Assembly: GCF_035594125.1 (NCBI RefSeq) | Contig: NC_087171.1 | Coordinates: forward strand, 12,768,267 to 12,832,266 | Length of the DNA stretch: 64,000 nt | Origin: Scylla paramamosain | Taxonomy: Eukaryota; Arthropoda; Malacostraca; Decapoda; Portunidae | Direction of reading: 5' to 3' | Part shown: one piece after another, positions 38,700 through 53,239 of the stretch | Layout of the letters: every line of letters begins with the position of its first letter | How positions within the stretch are numbered: position 1 is the first letter of the stretch | Position numbers and translations under genes: made by a program | Notes under the pieces: generated by a model | Told to the model about the DNA's origin: nothing | What the model saw: only the letters and a program-made list of their open reading frames with translations | Databases searched by the model: none

Positions 38700-39182
38700 T
38701 CGGAGGTCCCTTAACCGGTTGGGATAATTTGCAGTATTGATCATGACAGTTTGAACGAGTAGGTGCACCACTGCCGCGCTCCCTGTTTGTTATTGCCTCT
38801 GCCCGCCCCCTTCCCCTCATCTCTGTAAACAAATGCCTTACTGAGTTCTCGCTTTGAAGGTGAAGCTGAACCGACTGCCGCGATAGGGAGAGGAAGAGAA
38901 GGTGGGTGGGTGGCGGGTGGGCACAGAGTTGGTGGTACGCTGGGATCTCGTATTTGTGTGTTTGTGTGTGTGTGTGAGTCTTGGATGGAGTAGTGGATGT
39001 TTGTTGGTCGTGGTAGCGGTTGTTTGGTGCTGCTGAGAGTGGCTGGCAGGGCTGGGGTGATGCATGGAGGAAGGGAGGGAGTGGTGGTGGTGGTGGTGGT
39101 GGCAGGAAAGGTATGTTGGTCTGGTTTTGTTTCCTGCCTCTAGCTTTGTTCCGTCAGGAGTAAGCGCCTTCCTGTTGTTTGG

Positions 39183-39382
<200 letters not shown>

Positions 39383-40723
39383 ACTTAAGTTGTGACAGGA
39401 AACGTTTATTTTTCATGTTTTTTTTTTTTTTTTTAACATTGGCTGCTATGACGTCTCAAGTTTTAATGAAATATTGTGGTGCTGGTTAAATCATGAAAGA
39501 CACCACTGACAACAAGAAATAATCAGTTAGCTTAAACTTTTTCATCGCCTGTAGTTTTGGATTTAACAGTAGAGTTTAACGGATGTCATTTTGTCACTAT
39601 CAAAATTGTAAAGGTCTCTGTATTTTTAGTCATGAATTGCGTATATCTGACATATATTGGCCACATTTTAAATATTCATATAAAGCGGTACTTTTCACGA
39701 GACCAGTGTCACTCCGTGCTGCTTCACCTGACTAGTGCCGCCTCAATGTAACCTGGCGTGAATCGGTAACATGCTGGGACTTTGAACCACAAGGCGATTT
39801 AATAAAGAAAAAAAGTCGTCAGGCCGTGGCAGCTGCGGCTTCCGTGCGGGTGCTTATGATTACCCTTTCTGCCCGTGACTGGTCGTGTGTTGCTTCCCAT
39901 GGACTTGAAGGTCGTCACTTGTGGCTTGTTAACTTGTATTATGAATGTCAGGCGTCCAAGGATTATTGTGAGGATAGTTAGTGTCCTTCAACATAAGAAC
40001 ATTCTTTTGTAATCCCATATTGACTCTTCAGATGAGACAGTCTATTTCGGTTCTCTGTAATTGTAATTCATAACTAATATTCTTTTTACTTTCTTTTTTA
40101 AGTTTTGAACCCTTAACAAAATGACTTTTCCCAATCCGTATTTACTAACCTTAAGGACTACAGCCTCCACCACCCATGCTATATCCCTCGTACCTTAATC
40201 AGATGCCCTCCACGTCTCTCAAACCTAGCGACGCACAGCAGGTTTGTATTGCTGTATTGCTTCTGTGGTCGTGTGTTTTAATTCCTATATAGGAAGTTTC
40301 GATAGGTCTTCCGTACTCACACCTGCGAATATGTACAGAGTTAAGGAGCAGTGTATGTAGATCAGGGCTAAGGAAACAGAGGGTGAGTATTACGAGTATA
40401 TATATAATGTATAGCGTGAGCGGCGACGCAGCTGCTGCACACGAGGTGGGCTGGCATGTGGTGGAGCGGAGGCGTGCGGCTGTGGACAATGGCGGTGCTT
40501 CTAGCGACACACACCCCGCGGGGATGAAAACTCTTACGCCAGACACGCCTTTACCCAAGAATTTAATTACTATTTTTAACGGTGTACGATGCGTTATGTG
40601 TAGCTTTCTTTGCGAGTCTTTCAGCGGCAGCAATAAAGCTGGTTGGTATATAGCAGGTTAATACCCCCGTCACACTAACGCCTACCTTGTGGATTTCTTT
40701 CATTGCCCACTACTAAGGGAAAG
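39383..40723. other. unique DNA with a GC-rich segment
   Basis: From about 40408 to 40560 the DNA is GC-rich with many CpGs, and frames are open on both strands (40199-40633 minus, 40383-40661 plus). Neither frame shows a recognisable domain, and they overlap, so at most one could be real. I do not call a gene. Confidence 0.5.
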
Positions 40724-40894
<171 letters not shown>

Positions 40895-41224
40895 TTCGTA
40901 TAGAGGGACTTTTGACAAGGAGAAACATTAATCTATTTTCCACGTCGGTGCAAAAGTGAGAACGGTGGGAGACGCAGCCACCAGGAATGTTTGTTTGTTG
41001 TCTTGTGGGAAAACCGGGGAAAAATAAAGTCTATACAGCTTATCGCCTTGAATCGTGAAGTTGAAAAATCATTGCACCATCAAAGCCCGTGATTGGTATT
41101 GAACGTTGTGATTGGCTTGGACAGGAAGGAATCAGCACCAGCCAGTTCACTCAGGGGAGGAAAGGCGAGGAAGACTGCACACTGAGGCGAGAGGGAAGGA
41201 AATGGAAGCTGCTCGATCCTTGTC

Positions 41225-41470
41225 GTGATTCTGGAGTTTTTGTTGTAGCCTTGTAGATCTTGCGGTAGCCTTCTGTCGCCCTGGAGTTGTTGCTGTAGTT
41301 CTCCTCTATCGCTGCTGTTCTTTGCTGTAGCATTCTGTATCGCCTTTGTAACGTTCTGAAGCCTTGCTGTTGTTTTCTGTCACCCTGAAGTTCTTACTGT
41401 AGCGTTCTATAGCTCTGGAATCTTTGCTGTACTTTTCTATAGTCCTTTTGAAATTATTCTGTAGCACTGT
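41225..41470. repeat. decayed ~30 bp minisatellite
   Basis: About eight diverged copies of a unit near TTCTGTAGCCCTGGAGTCTT followed by TGCTGTAGCG. Because the period is close to 30, the minus strand reads as a loose decapeptide repeat (for example AIERYSKNFR, ATEGYRKIYK) over two open frames at 41151-41593. No start, signal or splice context supports a protein. Confidence 0.7.
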
Positions 41471-41945
41471 CATTCTTTCCGTATCGTGTACAGAATTTCT
41501 GGCTGGCCTCTCTCCTGCAGATAAAGGCTCCCCCTCGATTGAATTTGATAGTGGAAATGCATATATTATAGTAAAAGGTATTAACGTTCCCATCTGGACA
41601 AAGGTGCGTACAGGAGAGCTCAGTATTAAGTAAGGGAGAAGGAGGGTCTCGTCCCACTTTCATAAGCAGACACAAAGGCGACAGGTGGCGTTAATTTAAC
41701 CTTCCCAATGCGTCCTCGTGAAGCTTTTGGTTAGAGAGGACATCAGGTGCTCTTCTTCAAACAATGGGACGCTGCTCTCACTCTTGCTTTCACTCACCCT
41801 TTCTTTTCATGTCAAAACATCCTCGTTGGTGTTTCCTGCTCTCCCTCACCCTCGCCCCTTCACCGCTCCTCGGCGAACCCTTATTTCTACCTAATCCTCC
41901 CCTGCCTAACACCCCTTCCCTTCTCTTACCAATTATCTACATGCC

Positions 41946-41948
<3 letters not shown>

Positions 41949-42036
<88 letters not shown>
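41949..42036. repeat. (TC)n microsatellite
   Basis: TC array of 44 units. Confidence 0.97.
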
Positions 42037-44260
<2,224 letters not shown>

Positions 44261-44657
44261 TGAGGGAACAATGTTGTTAATTGCAGCTCGCGGCTTTGTG
44301 CATAGCGATAAATCAAACAATGCTGTATTGTGTGTGTGCTCCAAGTCTTGCCAGCACCAGTTTGGATCTTGCCCAGCAAGCCCTGGCCTGAGGCAGACGA
44401 GAGGATGAAGAAATTATCTAAAAAATATCAAGCATTAAAAATATTTCAAAACCTTGTTTGCTGTAATTCTAATGGAGTGACCTGTTAGTTAAATGTTCAA
44501 ATGATTATAGTCACGTTATGTGCATGTGTTTCCAAATGGGTATCATGGCGAGCGGCACATGATTAAGGCAATAAAGAGACGGGAAGGTAGACGGCACAAA
44601 CAATGGAAACGTTCTGGCACTTTAGAAAACTTTATTATTACCTACAGTACTAATACT

Positions 44658-44659
<2 letters not shown>

Positions 44660-44748
<89 letters not shown>
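44660..44748. repeat. (AC)n microsatellite
   Basis: AC array of 44 units followed by a short GA run. Confidence 0.97.
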
Positions 44749-44749
<1 letters not shown>

Positions 44750-44879
44750 GAGAGAGAGGGAATGAACACTTGCTTTCACTCTTTCATTTTTAGAATCAAT
44801 TAACCTTCCTTTAATCGCATGGTGTTGAGAGCCTTCAGGGAGCGGAACGGAGGTCATAAAACTGTTCTGCGCCGAGTCA

Positions 44880-45140
44880 TTACTTAATCCGTCGATACTG
44901 CAGGAGGAGGCCACCTGAACGTCATGGTGCGGCCTTTCTTCAGGTGATGGAGCACGAAGGCGTCACGGGAACAGCGGCCGCCAGTGGGGAAGAGAAGGGC
45001 GGGAGAAGGGGTAATGGGAAATGCTCTCGGGATGGGCCACTTTCACCCCGCACACTTCAGATTACTGTCTAACTTCGGGCATTCTGTCCTTACCGGTAAT
45101 TACTTTCGTGTTTGCTAAAACCTCCATTATCACCTGTTCA
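44880..45140. promoter_or_regulatory. candidate regulatory segment with E-boxes
   Basis: GC-rich DNA carrying CACCTG at 44912-44917, its mirror CAGGTG at 44941-44946 and a third CACCTG at 45131-45136. CANNTG sites bind bHLH or Snail-type factors. Three in 230 bases is suggestive only. Confidence 0.25.
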
Positions 45141-45595
45141 CTGAATCCCTCCAATGCAGCGGCGCTCCCACGCTCTGACTTTAACAGGCTCGCAGGATTT
45201 TATCGTATTTGTTTCGCGTTTCACTCGTTTCAGCATGCACTGAAGGATTTCCAGTGACGGGTATATAATTAAAGAAATAAAAAAATAAATTATTGCTAGT
45301 TAGGTTAAACACGAACATGATTGGTTGTATGCACTGAAGATTTCACCCTGACGAATGCATTGCACGAAGTAAAAAGAAAAAAAAAAGAAATATGCCCAGT
45401 AACAAATAAATGTAATGTTACACTGCATATTTGTAACATCAGTAATATATTTGCATGTAGAAATAATTTTTTTGTGTGTGAATGTATGTATGTATGTATG
45501 TGTGTATGTACACGTGTGCTGTAAAAGTAAATGTTCTCGTCACTTAAAATTAAAGAAAACATCTGCTCTAATTTGAACTTTTCTTTTCCTGACAG

Positions 45596-45716
45596 GTAAG
45601 TGCCATGGTTTCCCTGGTGGAGGCTGGAGTTATTTGGAAACCCTGTCCTCATGCCTTGGACACCACCGACTGGGTCCTGGTGGGGCGACAGCTTTGCATC
45701 AAACGCATCCCTTCAG
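45596..45716 (+). CDS. candidate internal or first coding exon, unknown product
   Basis: A polypyrimidine tract and acceptor (CTTTTCTTTTCCTGACAG) end at 45595. The next 121 bases are open in one frame and end at CAG followed by a donor GTAAGG at 45717, leaving phase 1. An ATG at 45605-45607 has a strong context (GCCATGG). From that ATG the peptide reads MVSLVEAGVIWKPCPHAL, then TTDWVLVGRQLCIKRIPS. I recognise no domain. The exon itself begins GTAAGT, so the acceptor abuts a donor, as in a recursive splice site. Neighbouring exons were not found. Chance remains possible. Confidence 0.35.
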
Positions 45717-45905
45717 GTAAGGTGATGACAAATGTGTAATTGTGCATAACCTTGGTGTTAATATCAGTCTTGTTTTCCCTTGAGCCGGCGGTGAGTAAAC
45801 GTGTGAGCTTTTTATTTGGTGTTCTGTGTCACTACTAAAGTACATTTCCCTCACGAATATTCCTCCATGAAAAGTGTAATCGGCGCAATGAAAAAATACC
45901 TCCTA

Positions 45906-46068
45906 ACATAAGGATACAAAAACATGAGAAAAGTTGTAAGAAGCCAGTAGGCCTACACGTGGCACTCTGTGTGTAAAACATGCTACCTGTATCCACTTTT
46001 CTCTCCTATCCATAAATTTATCTAATGTTCTTGAAAATTTCTCTAATCTTCTTTTAAAGTCTAATCTT
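45906..46068 (-). mobile_element. LINE 3' end, copy A
   Basis: The minus strand reads RTLDKFMDRREKWIQVA then a stretch ending VPRVGLLASYN, matching the layout of copy B at 47640-47870 (LDNFMGSNDNWAQVRTL, GLPCVDLLPLC). The pattern resembles the C-terminus and tail of non-LTR retrotransposons, where LDKF/LDNF closes the coding sequence. Only the 3' end is present. Confidence 0.55.
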
Positions 46069-46660
46069 TTAATGTAATCTTTCTACCTAATTTAACTTAA
46101 CATACATTACGTTGATTTATGACAAGGAGAGTTATTTTGGGGAAGTCTTGTGGGTGGAATTTACTTGAGGAATTTACCTGAAAAAAAAAATTCAAGTATG
46201 TTATTCCAGGATATAAAGTTACACAAGACACGCATTACACGAGCAATCCCTATACGGGTGATGGGGAGCAATGTTAACTTCATGCCAAACTCATGGTAAA
46301 ATAAGCATGGACACTAATGGGGCTGGATAACTGCCAGACACTTAATCAACATACGTAGATTTTGATGTTAGTGTGAGAATATTTGTATTATGTCGCTAGT
46401 AGGGAGACTTAAGAGGAGATTTAGATACACTTATGGACAGAGATGATAGTGAATTTAGACCAATATCACATTTGTATTACAGAGGAACTTTCACGTGTGG
46501 GCCCACTGGCTCCTTGTATTTTTCCTTGTATTTTTGTGGTTTGTATGTCAGGAAGGTAAAACTTGTAAATTTGTTGTTGCTACTGTAAGCTGATTTGAGT
46601 TGAGGCAGTAGACTATGTGGACAGCTTACATCACTTCCAAACCTCCAATATAACTAGGAC

Positions 46661-46769
<109 letters not shown>

Positions 46770-46996
46770 TACGGATGCACCAATATCAGTAACCTATATG
46801 AATTTCCGGCCGAAGCCATAATTTTTCAGAAAGTGTAAAAAGTTTGGGTGGAAAGTAACCGGGCGGAACCAAAAGGGCGAGTTTCCCACCTTTATTAATT
46901 TTTTGGATGTTTTGGGAGATAAGCTGAAGTTCCCTAAAAAAAATCTACCATTATGACCTTTGTGTTACTGCTTTTCTGTTACTGTGTCCGGGGGTA

Positions 46997-47310
46997 TGAC
47001 TATTACTACTACTACTACTACGACTACTACGACTACTACCTTGACCTGTTTTTGCCTAAGTTTGATTTTCATGAGATGTACTTAACTGGTGTTCAAATGA
47101 ATATTGGGTGATTTTCTCGAAATGTAGTTATTTCTTATGTTTTAGGCTCATATTATAGATACAGATTTAAGGATTATTGGAATGATGTTTTTCTATGTTT
47201 ATCTGTTTATTTATCTGTCTGTCTATTCATGTATCTATTTGTTTATCTATCTATCTATATATTTTTCTACCTATCCTATCTATTTTTTATCTATCTCTCT
47301 GTCTGTCCTC
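46997..47310. repeat. short TAC run and degenerate (ATCT)n
   Basis: TAC/GACTAC run at 46999-47040 and imperfect ATCT/TGTC tetranucleotides at 47197-47310. Confidence 0.75.
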
Positions 47311-47639
47311 GTAAATATTAACCTTAACACCAGTGTATAAATGAGATATAATATTATATTTTCTACTATAAAGTCGCATGTTTGCCTCGTAACCAAACAT
47401 TGCATTAAACATCATATTGAAATGATAACCTCCCAGCCATGGCAACCGCGGCAGCAGCTCCGTTGAGAGATGCGTATATTTTGTCATCAATGTTGGTAAT
47501 AATACTGGATGGATATTAATGAAGTTATGAATACTGTACAGAGGCCTCTCGTGCCGCATCAGGCCTCTCATTACTCTATCATTCAGGAGTATTGTTAAGA
47601 GCAGGACTTATCATATATCTGTTTTAATGAAGATTTTTA

Positions 47640-47870
47640 TTTTTCTTTCAACATGGGAATGTAAGAAATCAAAGAAGCTGCAAAGAGGCAACAAATCCAC
47701 ACATGGCAGCCCCTGTATAAGCGTCCGCACCTGTGCCCAATTGTCATTACTGCCCATAAAGTTGTCTAATGTTATCTTAAAGCTTCCTATTGACTTGGTA
47801 ACGACAACGTGTTCATAAGGAGCATTAAGTCATCTGCCACCTTATCAGTGAACCAGTGTTTGACGTACAG
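47640..47870 (-). mobile_element. LINE 3' end, copy B
   Basis: The minus strand carries SIGSFKITLDNF, then NDNWAQVRTL and LLPLCSFFDFLHSHV, parallel to copy A 1.7 kb away on the same strand. Upstream, HWFTDKVADDL is in a different frame, so the fragment is frameshifted and non-functional. Confidence 0.6.
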
Positions 47871-48861
47871 ACGCCTCACAGCTGATGCAGCAAAGGAACG
47901 CCGCAGTGCAACCCGGAGCTGTGATTAATGGTCGTCGATAAAAAAAAAAAATAAAAGAATATCAGGTCAGTCCAAATCGGAGAATCAGAGCGTCTGGATA
48001 AATATCACACAAAAGAATTTAATCATTAAAGATTCCTTTGCTTAAATTTTGCCTTGAAGGGAAATGAATGTGACGTAACGCAACGCAAACATATAATGAT
48101 TTGGCAGGGCTAGATCGCTACGCCAGAGAAAAGAAATGTGAAAATGAAGGCGAAATTTAGATTCTAGAGTTGCATTATGTTAAAAAAAGAAAAAGTGGGG
48201 TATAAAATCCAGTCTCTTTTGCCGAAGGAAAGGAAAATATTGACTTTTTTTGAAGATCTAAAAGCAAAAAACTAAATTTACATAATGGAAAACGTGAGTG
48301 AGAACATGACCTTTGCATTAGTTTGCTTGCTCTCTAAAGTAAATATTAAAAATTCATCATTTTCAGCGCCGTCAAAACATTATCCTTCCATTTGTCTGGA
48401 AGTGGAGAAGGTGATCTCGAAACCTTTATATAATTTTATTTAGAGCACACGTGTCGTAATCCTCCATCTTACCTTTAAGGTAAGGCAGAGGCTACGCAGG
48501 AACTGCACTTATTATTTATATACCAAACACTTCAAGGTTCAAGTCCAGGTAACCGAGAGTTAAGGCTGGGGTTCTCACAGTCGGATAAGCCACAAACGCA
48601 GTTCAGAATAGTTAACATTATATATTAACCAGTAATTAAAACATTCCAACAATACACGCAGGCAACAAAAGGCAAGAACTCCACCACATTTTAAATTTCG
48701 AGTGACCTTTCAATAAATCTTGACGTCACTATTCACTTTACTTTAGCAGAGCATTATCGACCAACCCAGGTCATTCAGTAACACAGCACATTAACATGTA
48801 AGGACACACGTAATATAATCACATAAAAGAATAATCAGATGTAACATTAAAATATTAGCAC
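47871..48861. other. unique DNA between LINE fragments
   Basis: AT-rich, stop-dense. An isolated B-box-like GGTTCAAGTCC sits at 48536-48546 without a matching A-box. Confidence 0.5.
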
Positions 48862-49060
48862 TGGAACTCCCTGCCTGCTTCTATATTTCGACCTTCCTAT
48901 GACTTGAATTCCTTCAAGAGGGAGGTTTCAAGACACTTATCCACCAATTTTTGACCACTGCTTTGACCCTTTTATGGGACTGGCATTTCAGTGGGCATTT
49001 TTTTTTATTAGATTTTTGTTGCCCTTGGCCAGTTTCCTTCCTACATAAAAAAAAACAAAA
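48862..49060 (+). mobile_element. LINE 3' end, copy C, with ORF end and A-rich tail
   Basis: The frame from 48862 begins WNSLPASIF and continues to NSFKR, ending at TGA 48952-48954. The WNSLP...SFK block is the conserved C-terminal end of many non-LTR ORF2 proteins. A 3' untranslated part follows (GGGACTGGCATTTCAGTGGG, then TTGTTGCCCTTGGCCAG), ending in an A-rich tail near 49047-49066. Plus strand, unlike copies A and B. Confidence 0.65.
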
Positions 49061-49228
49061 AAAAACATGCGAACTGACACAAAAGATATTAAATCACTCA
49101 TTAAGATTCAGTATTATATGAACACATGGAAAATAACCTAAAATATATGGAGACCACAGTATGCTGAAACGACATAATAAGTCGAGAGACACAAGGCACT
49201 TAGTAAGAATCTTCTAATTATTACTTAC

Positions 49229-49264
49229 GACCAAGACGAGACAGAGAACGACTGGGAGCTTCAT
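49229..49264 (-). CDS. candidate first coding exon of a secreted protein
   Basis: On the minus strand an ATG at 49264-49262 in strong context (CACCATGA, A at -3) encodes MKLPVVLCLVLV, a typical start of a signal peptide (one Lys, then a hydrophobic run). It is followed exactly by a consensus donor GTAAGT at 49228-49223, in phase 0. Arthropod cuticle proteins and other small secreted proteins commonly have a first intron inside the signal peptide, so that class is a reasonable guess. A TATA-like motif lies ~95 bases upstream. No second exon was found to the left; it may lie beyond the window's readable exons or be lost (pseudogene). Confidence 0.5.
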
Positions 49265-49356
49265 GGTGCTGTCGAGTGTGAGCACCTTTCAGAAACTTGT
49301 AACACTCCACTCTTGGGGTCTAGTAAAGGTCAGAGAGAATCGTTCGCTACTTCGCC

Positions 49357-49366
49357 TTATATTTAG
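49357..49366 (-). promoter_or_regulatory. TATA-like motif upstream of the secreted-protein exon
   Basis: Minus-strand CTAAATATAAG. It lies about 95 bases upstream of the ATG, which would give a start site near 49330 and a 5' leader of about 65 bases, a usual layout for arthropod TATA promoters. Confidence 0.35.
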
Positions 49367-49620
49367 TTTTGACGACGACAACGTCGACCTACGTACATTG
49401 CTACCTACTACTACATAAGGAGTTATCCTTTAAGGTTCAAAATCTAACTAGTTAGTACACTCATCTCTTCCTTCACTCCACACGATCACCAGGATGTTTA
49501 TACTTCACTGTAGGTTCGTAGGAAACATGTCTCGGTGGCAGTCTATGGTTAACCACCTTTACACACGAACATGTGTAGTTTTTCTGTCCTTCTAGCTCGT
49601 GTATTACTGAGGTTAACAGT

Positions 49621-49811
49621 GGGTCACTGTTTTGTGAGGTCAGCGATTTGCGTAGGCTGTAATGTAACTTGATCACAAGATTGATTACGAATAGGCCAGG
49701 TCCATTAACTACACGGCCTTAGTCACTTTTACTCAGCGCTCGGGTGCCTCGACATCAGGGCAGGCACTGTCCTGTTCGTGACCAGGGGTGACACGGCCTC
49801 ACGAGGGGTCA
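49621..49811. promoter_or_regulatory. cluster of nuclear-receptor half-sites
   Basis: GGGTCA at 49621-49626 and AGGTCA at 49637-49642 in direct repeat, spaced by 10; TGACC at 49779-49783; GGGTCA at 49806-49811. All lie upstream of the minus-strand exon start. Ecdysteroid-pathway receptors bind such half-sites; no IR1 ecdysone element is present. Function is inference. Confidence 0.25.
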
Positions 49812-49850
49812 CGTCGGTGGCCTCGGGGGCAATGCTATAGGCCTGGGTGC

Positions 49851-49911
49851 CTTGGCTACGACACACCCTTGGCTATGACACATCTTTGGGTACGGACACA
49901 CGGCCTCCAGG
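49851..49911. repeat. short 17-19 bp tandem triplication
   Basis: CTTGGCTACGACACACC, CTTGGCTATGACACATC and TTTGGGTACGGACACACGG in a row. Confidence 0.6.
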
Positions 49912-50553
49912 AACATCGCAGACGTCAGCCTAATGATACACTTCTGAGAAAACTTTAATCACCCTTTTCATCCTTAGCCAAAACATGTATTTTTAGAATG
50001 AAATCGCAATTTAAGAGGCTATTACCTGTCTCATCCTTTCTTGAAAAATACAATAATTATAAAATGTGCCTGTTATTCCTGTTGTACCAGACGACAGCTT
50101 TAAAGAATAATGAGGTTTATTCATCTTCTTCATAGTCCTAAACCTATTTTTCTCCTCATGACGGTTTTCTCATATGCGAGTCTTGTCTCTTAAATTGTAA
50201 CCCTTATTACTCACTATTTTTAACTGAGACTAGAAAGCGTTGTGGAAATGAAGCTTCACTGTCTATTAACTCATGCGTGTCATATTCTCAGAACATAATC
50301 ATCTAAAGTCCCTGTCTTTTCAAACATCTCACTCAACTTTCTAGCTAATTTACAAGAATATCTTGTCCAACGCCGCTCGCTACGACCCTCTGCAAAGCTT
50401 CCAGTTTGTATCTAACTTATCTGTCTTCTCAATTACTTTGCTTAAAATTTCTCAAAACATCCTTGTTGAAGAGAAAATCCTTGACAAGTTCTCTTTTCAA
50501 AAGAATACAAGGCAAGCAAACAGCGATTGGAGGAGCCAAAAATAGAAGTGGGA

Positions 50554-50558
<5 letters not shown>
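49912..50558. other. unique AT-rich DNA
   Basis: No gene or motif I can support. Confidence 0.55.
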
Positions 50559-50599
<41 letters not shown>

Positions 50600-50600
50600 T

Positions 50601-50660
<60 letters not shown>
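50559..50660. repeat. interrupted (GA)n
   Basis: GA array with GGAGTGA and GGAG interruptions near 50595 and 50620. Confidence 0.95.
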
Positions 50661-50665
<5 letters not shown>

Positions 50666-51479
50666 GACAAAGTGCAAAATGAGCCAAAACAGGAAGAAGA
50701 AAGGAAAAGCAAGGTGAAAGAGAAAAACGAGGAACACACGGGAAAAGGAAGAGGCGGTAGTACGAGTATATTCTGCAGTGTTCATCCAGGGACGACGCTA
50801 AACTCCGTAAAGAAGAAATGATCGGTAAAACCCATTATTTGTTTCCGTTGCACCAGAGTTTCTTAAGCCAACACTGAAGGGGAGTCGAGCATTGATATAC
50901 TCCATACACTCATGTATATGAATTCCCCACCGTCATAGAAAATGTAATCTTCCTTTTAAGAACTCCGCGTTGGTTTATGTCTTTGTGTTCGAATTAAGGA
51001 GGGATTCTTTCACACCGTTTGCGAAATGGAGAATAATAATAACTGGTGCAGAAGGCGAATTATACTGGAAGACTTCTCAACATTTCCGTGACTTTTGCAT
51101 CATGCTGCAAGTTTCCCACATATAGCTGAAAGACTGCACTGTTTTCGTTTTGCCAGGTATGACTGGGAGTATTTTGTAATGGTGACATTAAAGGGAGTGA
51201 GAATGCCAATGGTTCAACAACAAGAAGAGCAGGATTAAAATTGTCAGAATTCGCTGCGATGAAAGGACTTACGTAGATAGTACGAGTTCACTAAAATTAA
51301 TACGAGTATACGAGGAAGACTTGCTTCATTTTGCCTCGGATAGAATGGTGAGGTTTTTTGTTGTAATATTACGTAGCAAATGGAGAAGACCGAATAAGGA
51401 CGAAAGATTAATGGCACCGCCGCTCTGCATGATTCTGTCCCGCTTGGTGTTATTGGATTATTGGGTGTAATAGAGAGGG

Positions 51480-51680
51480 TAGTAATTATGATGATTGTTA
51501 TGGTTATGGTAGCACTAATAAACAGAAACGATAATGGTAATGATGATGATGATGATGATGATAGACATGGGACTATTGTTGTTGAAAGTAATGATAAGAA
51601 TGATCATAAAAATAATGAAAGTAATAATAATGGTAAAATTACTACTACTACTAGTACTACTACTACTACTACTGCTAATG

Positions 51681-51746
<66 letters not shown>
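51480..51746. repeat. trinucleotide cluster (GAT, ACT, AAT)
   Basis: GAT run about 51540-51562, ACT run about 51641-51673, AAT array about 51680-51746. The flanks are also degenerate ATG/AAT repeats, so the overlapping 147-codon frame (Asn/Asp/Thr-rich) is repeat-derived. Confidence 0.9.
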
Positions 51747-51929
51747 GCAAAAATAAATTGACACAATGTATATATTCATTACTTAACATCACTGACATAT
51801 TCAATATACTGAAAGTTAATAATCCCGTGAAGAAGAAATTGCTCTTATTTCATATAATGGAAATTAATGTTTTTGTATGCGTAATTGATAAACATTTTTT
51901 TTAATATACAGTAACAAAAAGCTGTCTAT

Positions 51930-52205
51930 ATCTACTTGTCTGTGCCTGTCTCTATCTATATGCAAGTCTATCAATCATTTTTTTTTTTCTCTGTCTTTCT
52001 AGCTATCGCCTGTCAATCTATCAAGTAATCTGTTTGTCTGTATCTATGTCTGTATCTCGTAAGAGTACCTACCTTCCCATCTGTCTACCTACCTCACCAT
52101 TTGTTTTACCAGCCCACTCACCTACATATCAACGTACCCGCCTACCCATATACTTCCCTACCTTTTTATTGTTATGCAAGATAAACTAAGCAAGATAAAC
52201 TAAGC
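51930..52205. repeat. degenerate tetranucleotides and a 14 bp tandem pair
   Basis: Imperfect TCTA/CTGT and CTAC runs, then GCAAGATAAACTAA twice in tandem near 52177-52205. Confidence 0.65.
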
Positions 52206-52232
52206 TTAATTCAAACAGCAAAGATATGAATA

Positions 52233-52252
52233 TTCTCTCTCTCTCTCTCTCA

Positions 52253-52340
<88 letters not shown>
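52233..52340. repeat. interrupted (TC)n
   Basis: TC array broken by ATCTCTCTCC and TCC interruptions, then a C-run. Confidence 0.95.
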
Positions 52341-52865
52341 ACCCCCCCCATTAAGTAATACCTGTGTCCCTTCTTATCACTTTCGCCATCACAGGTCGGG
52401 TCGCTGGGTATGAAATGTCAGTATTATCTCGCAGGATATGCTTTAAGTAAACTTCCTGCGCCGAAATGGCCTGCTTGTAAAATATGCCCCGTTACTGATT
52501 CTCCCCTTAATGCAGTCGGGGAAATAATGAGGACTATAAGAGCAGGTCACCTCATCTGTACTGTATATACTTTCATTATAGCTAACATGGACCTGGAAGA
52601 TTTTATTATAGGTCGTTAAAATTCCATTCAGAAAACTCGTTAGTGGTTCTACAGGTAAAGGATCAGTCATCCAGTCCAACTGTCCGAAATTACAATCATG
52701 TTTGGCATGTTTGGTCTGGAACCTTCGAACGGACGAGGAAATATGAACGTGAAGAGGGATGAGTATTTTCGTTGCGTTAATGAATTGATAAAGGAAAAAC
52801 AGACAAATATGGTTGCAGAAACACGGAAAGATCTTTGTTATGCATTCTCTCTCATCTCTCTCACT

Positions 52866-53018
<153 letters not shown>

Positions 53019-53239
53019 CCGTATGTACTTCTCTATTTTTTCAGTATTTTCCGAGCGACGTATTGCTATAACATTGACTGCCAGCGGAACTGTTTCTGCT
53101 GCACCTGCTGGCACTGTTATTTGTGGAAGGTTATTTAAACTGCGCTTTTGCTTTGTATTACTGTTGTCTATATATTTACTCAGTAAGGTGCACTGTTTTG
53201 TTTTACAAGTATTGTGTTGGTTATTGACTCCCTGGCCTG

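Noticed and set aside
40199..40661. Overlapping 144- and 92-codon frames on opposite strands
   Set aside because: Same reason: GC-rich, low stop density, no domain, no splice evidence.
48530..48550. Perfect B-box GGTTCAAGTCC, possible tRNA or SINE
   Set aside because: No A-box at the right distance and no cloverleaf pairing.
49473..49676. 67-codon frame upstream of the signal-peptide exon on the same strand
   Set aside because: It lies in what would be promoter DNA and ends in a stop well before the ATG; no domain seen.
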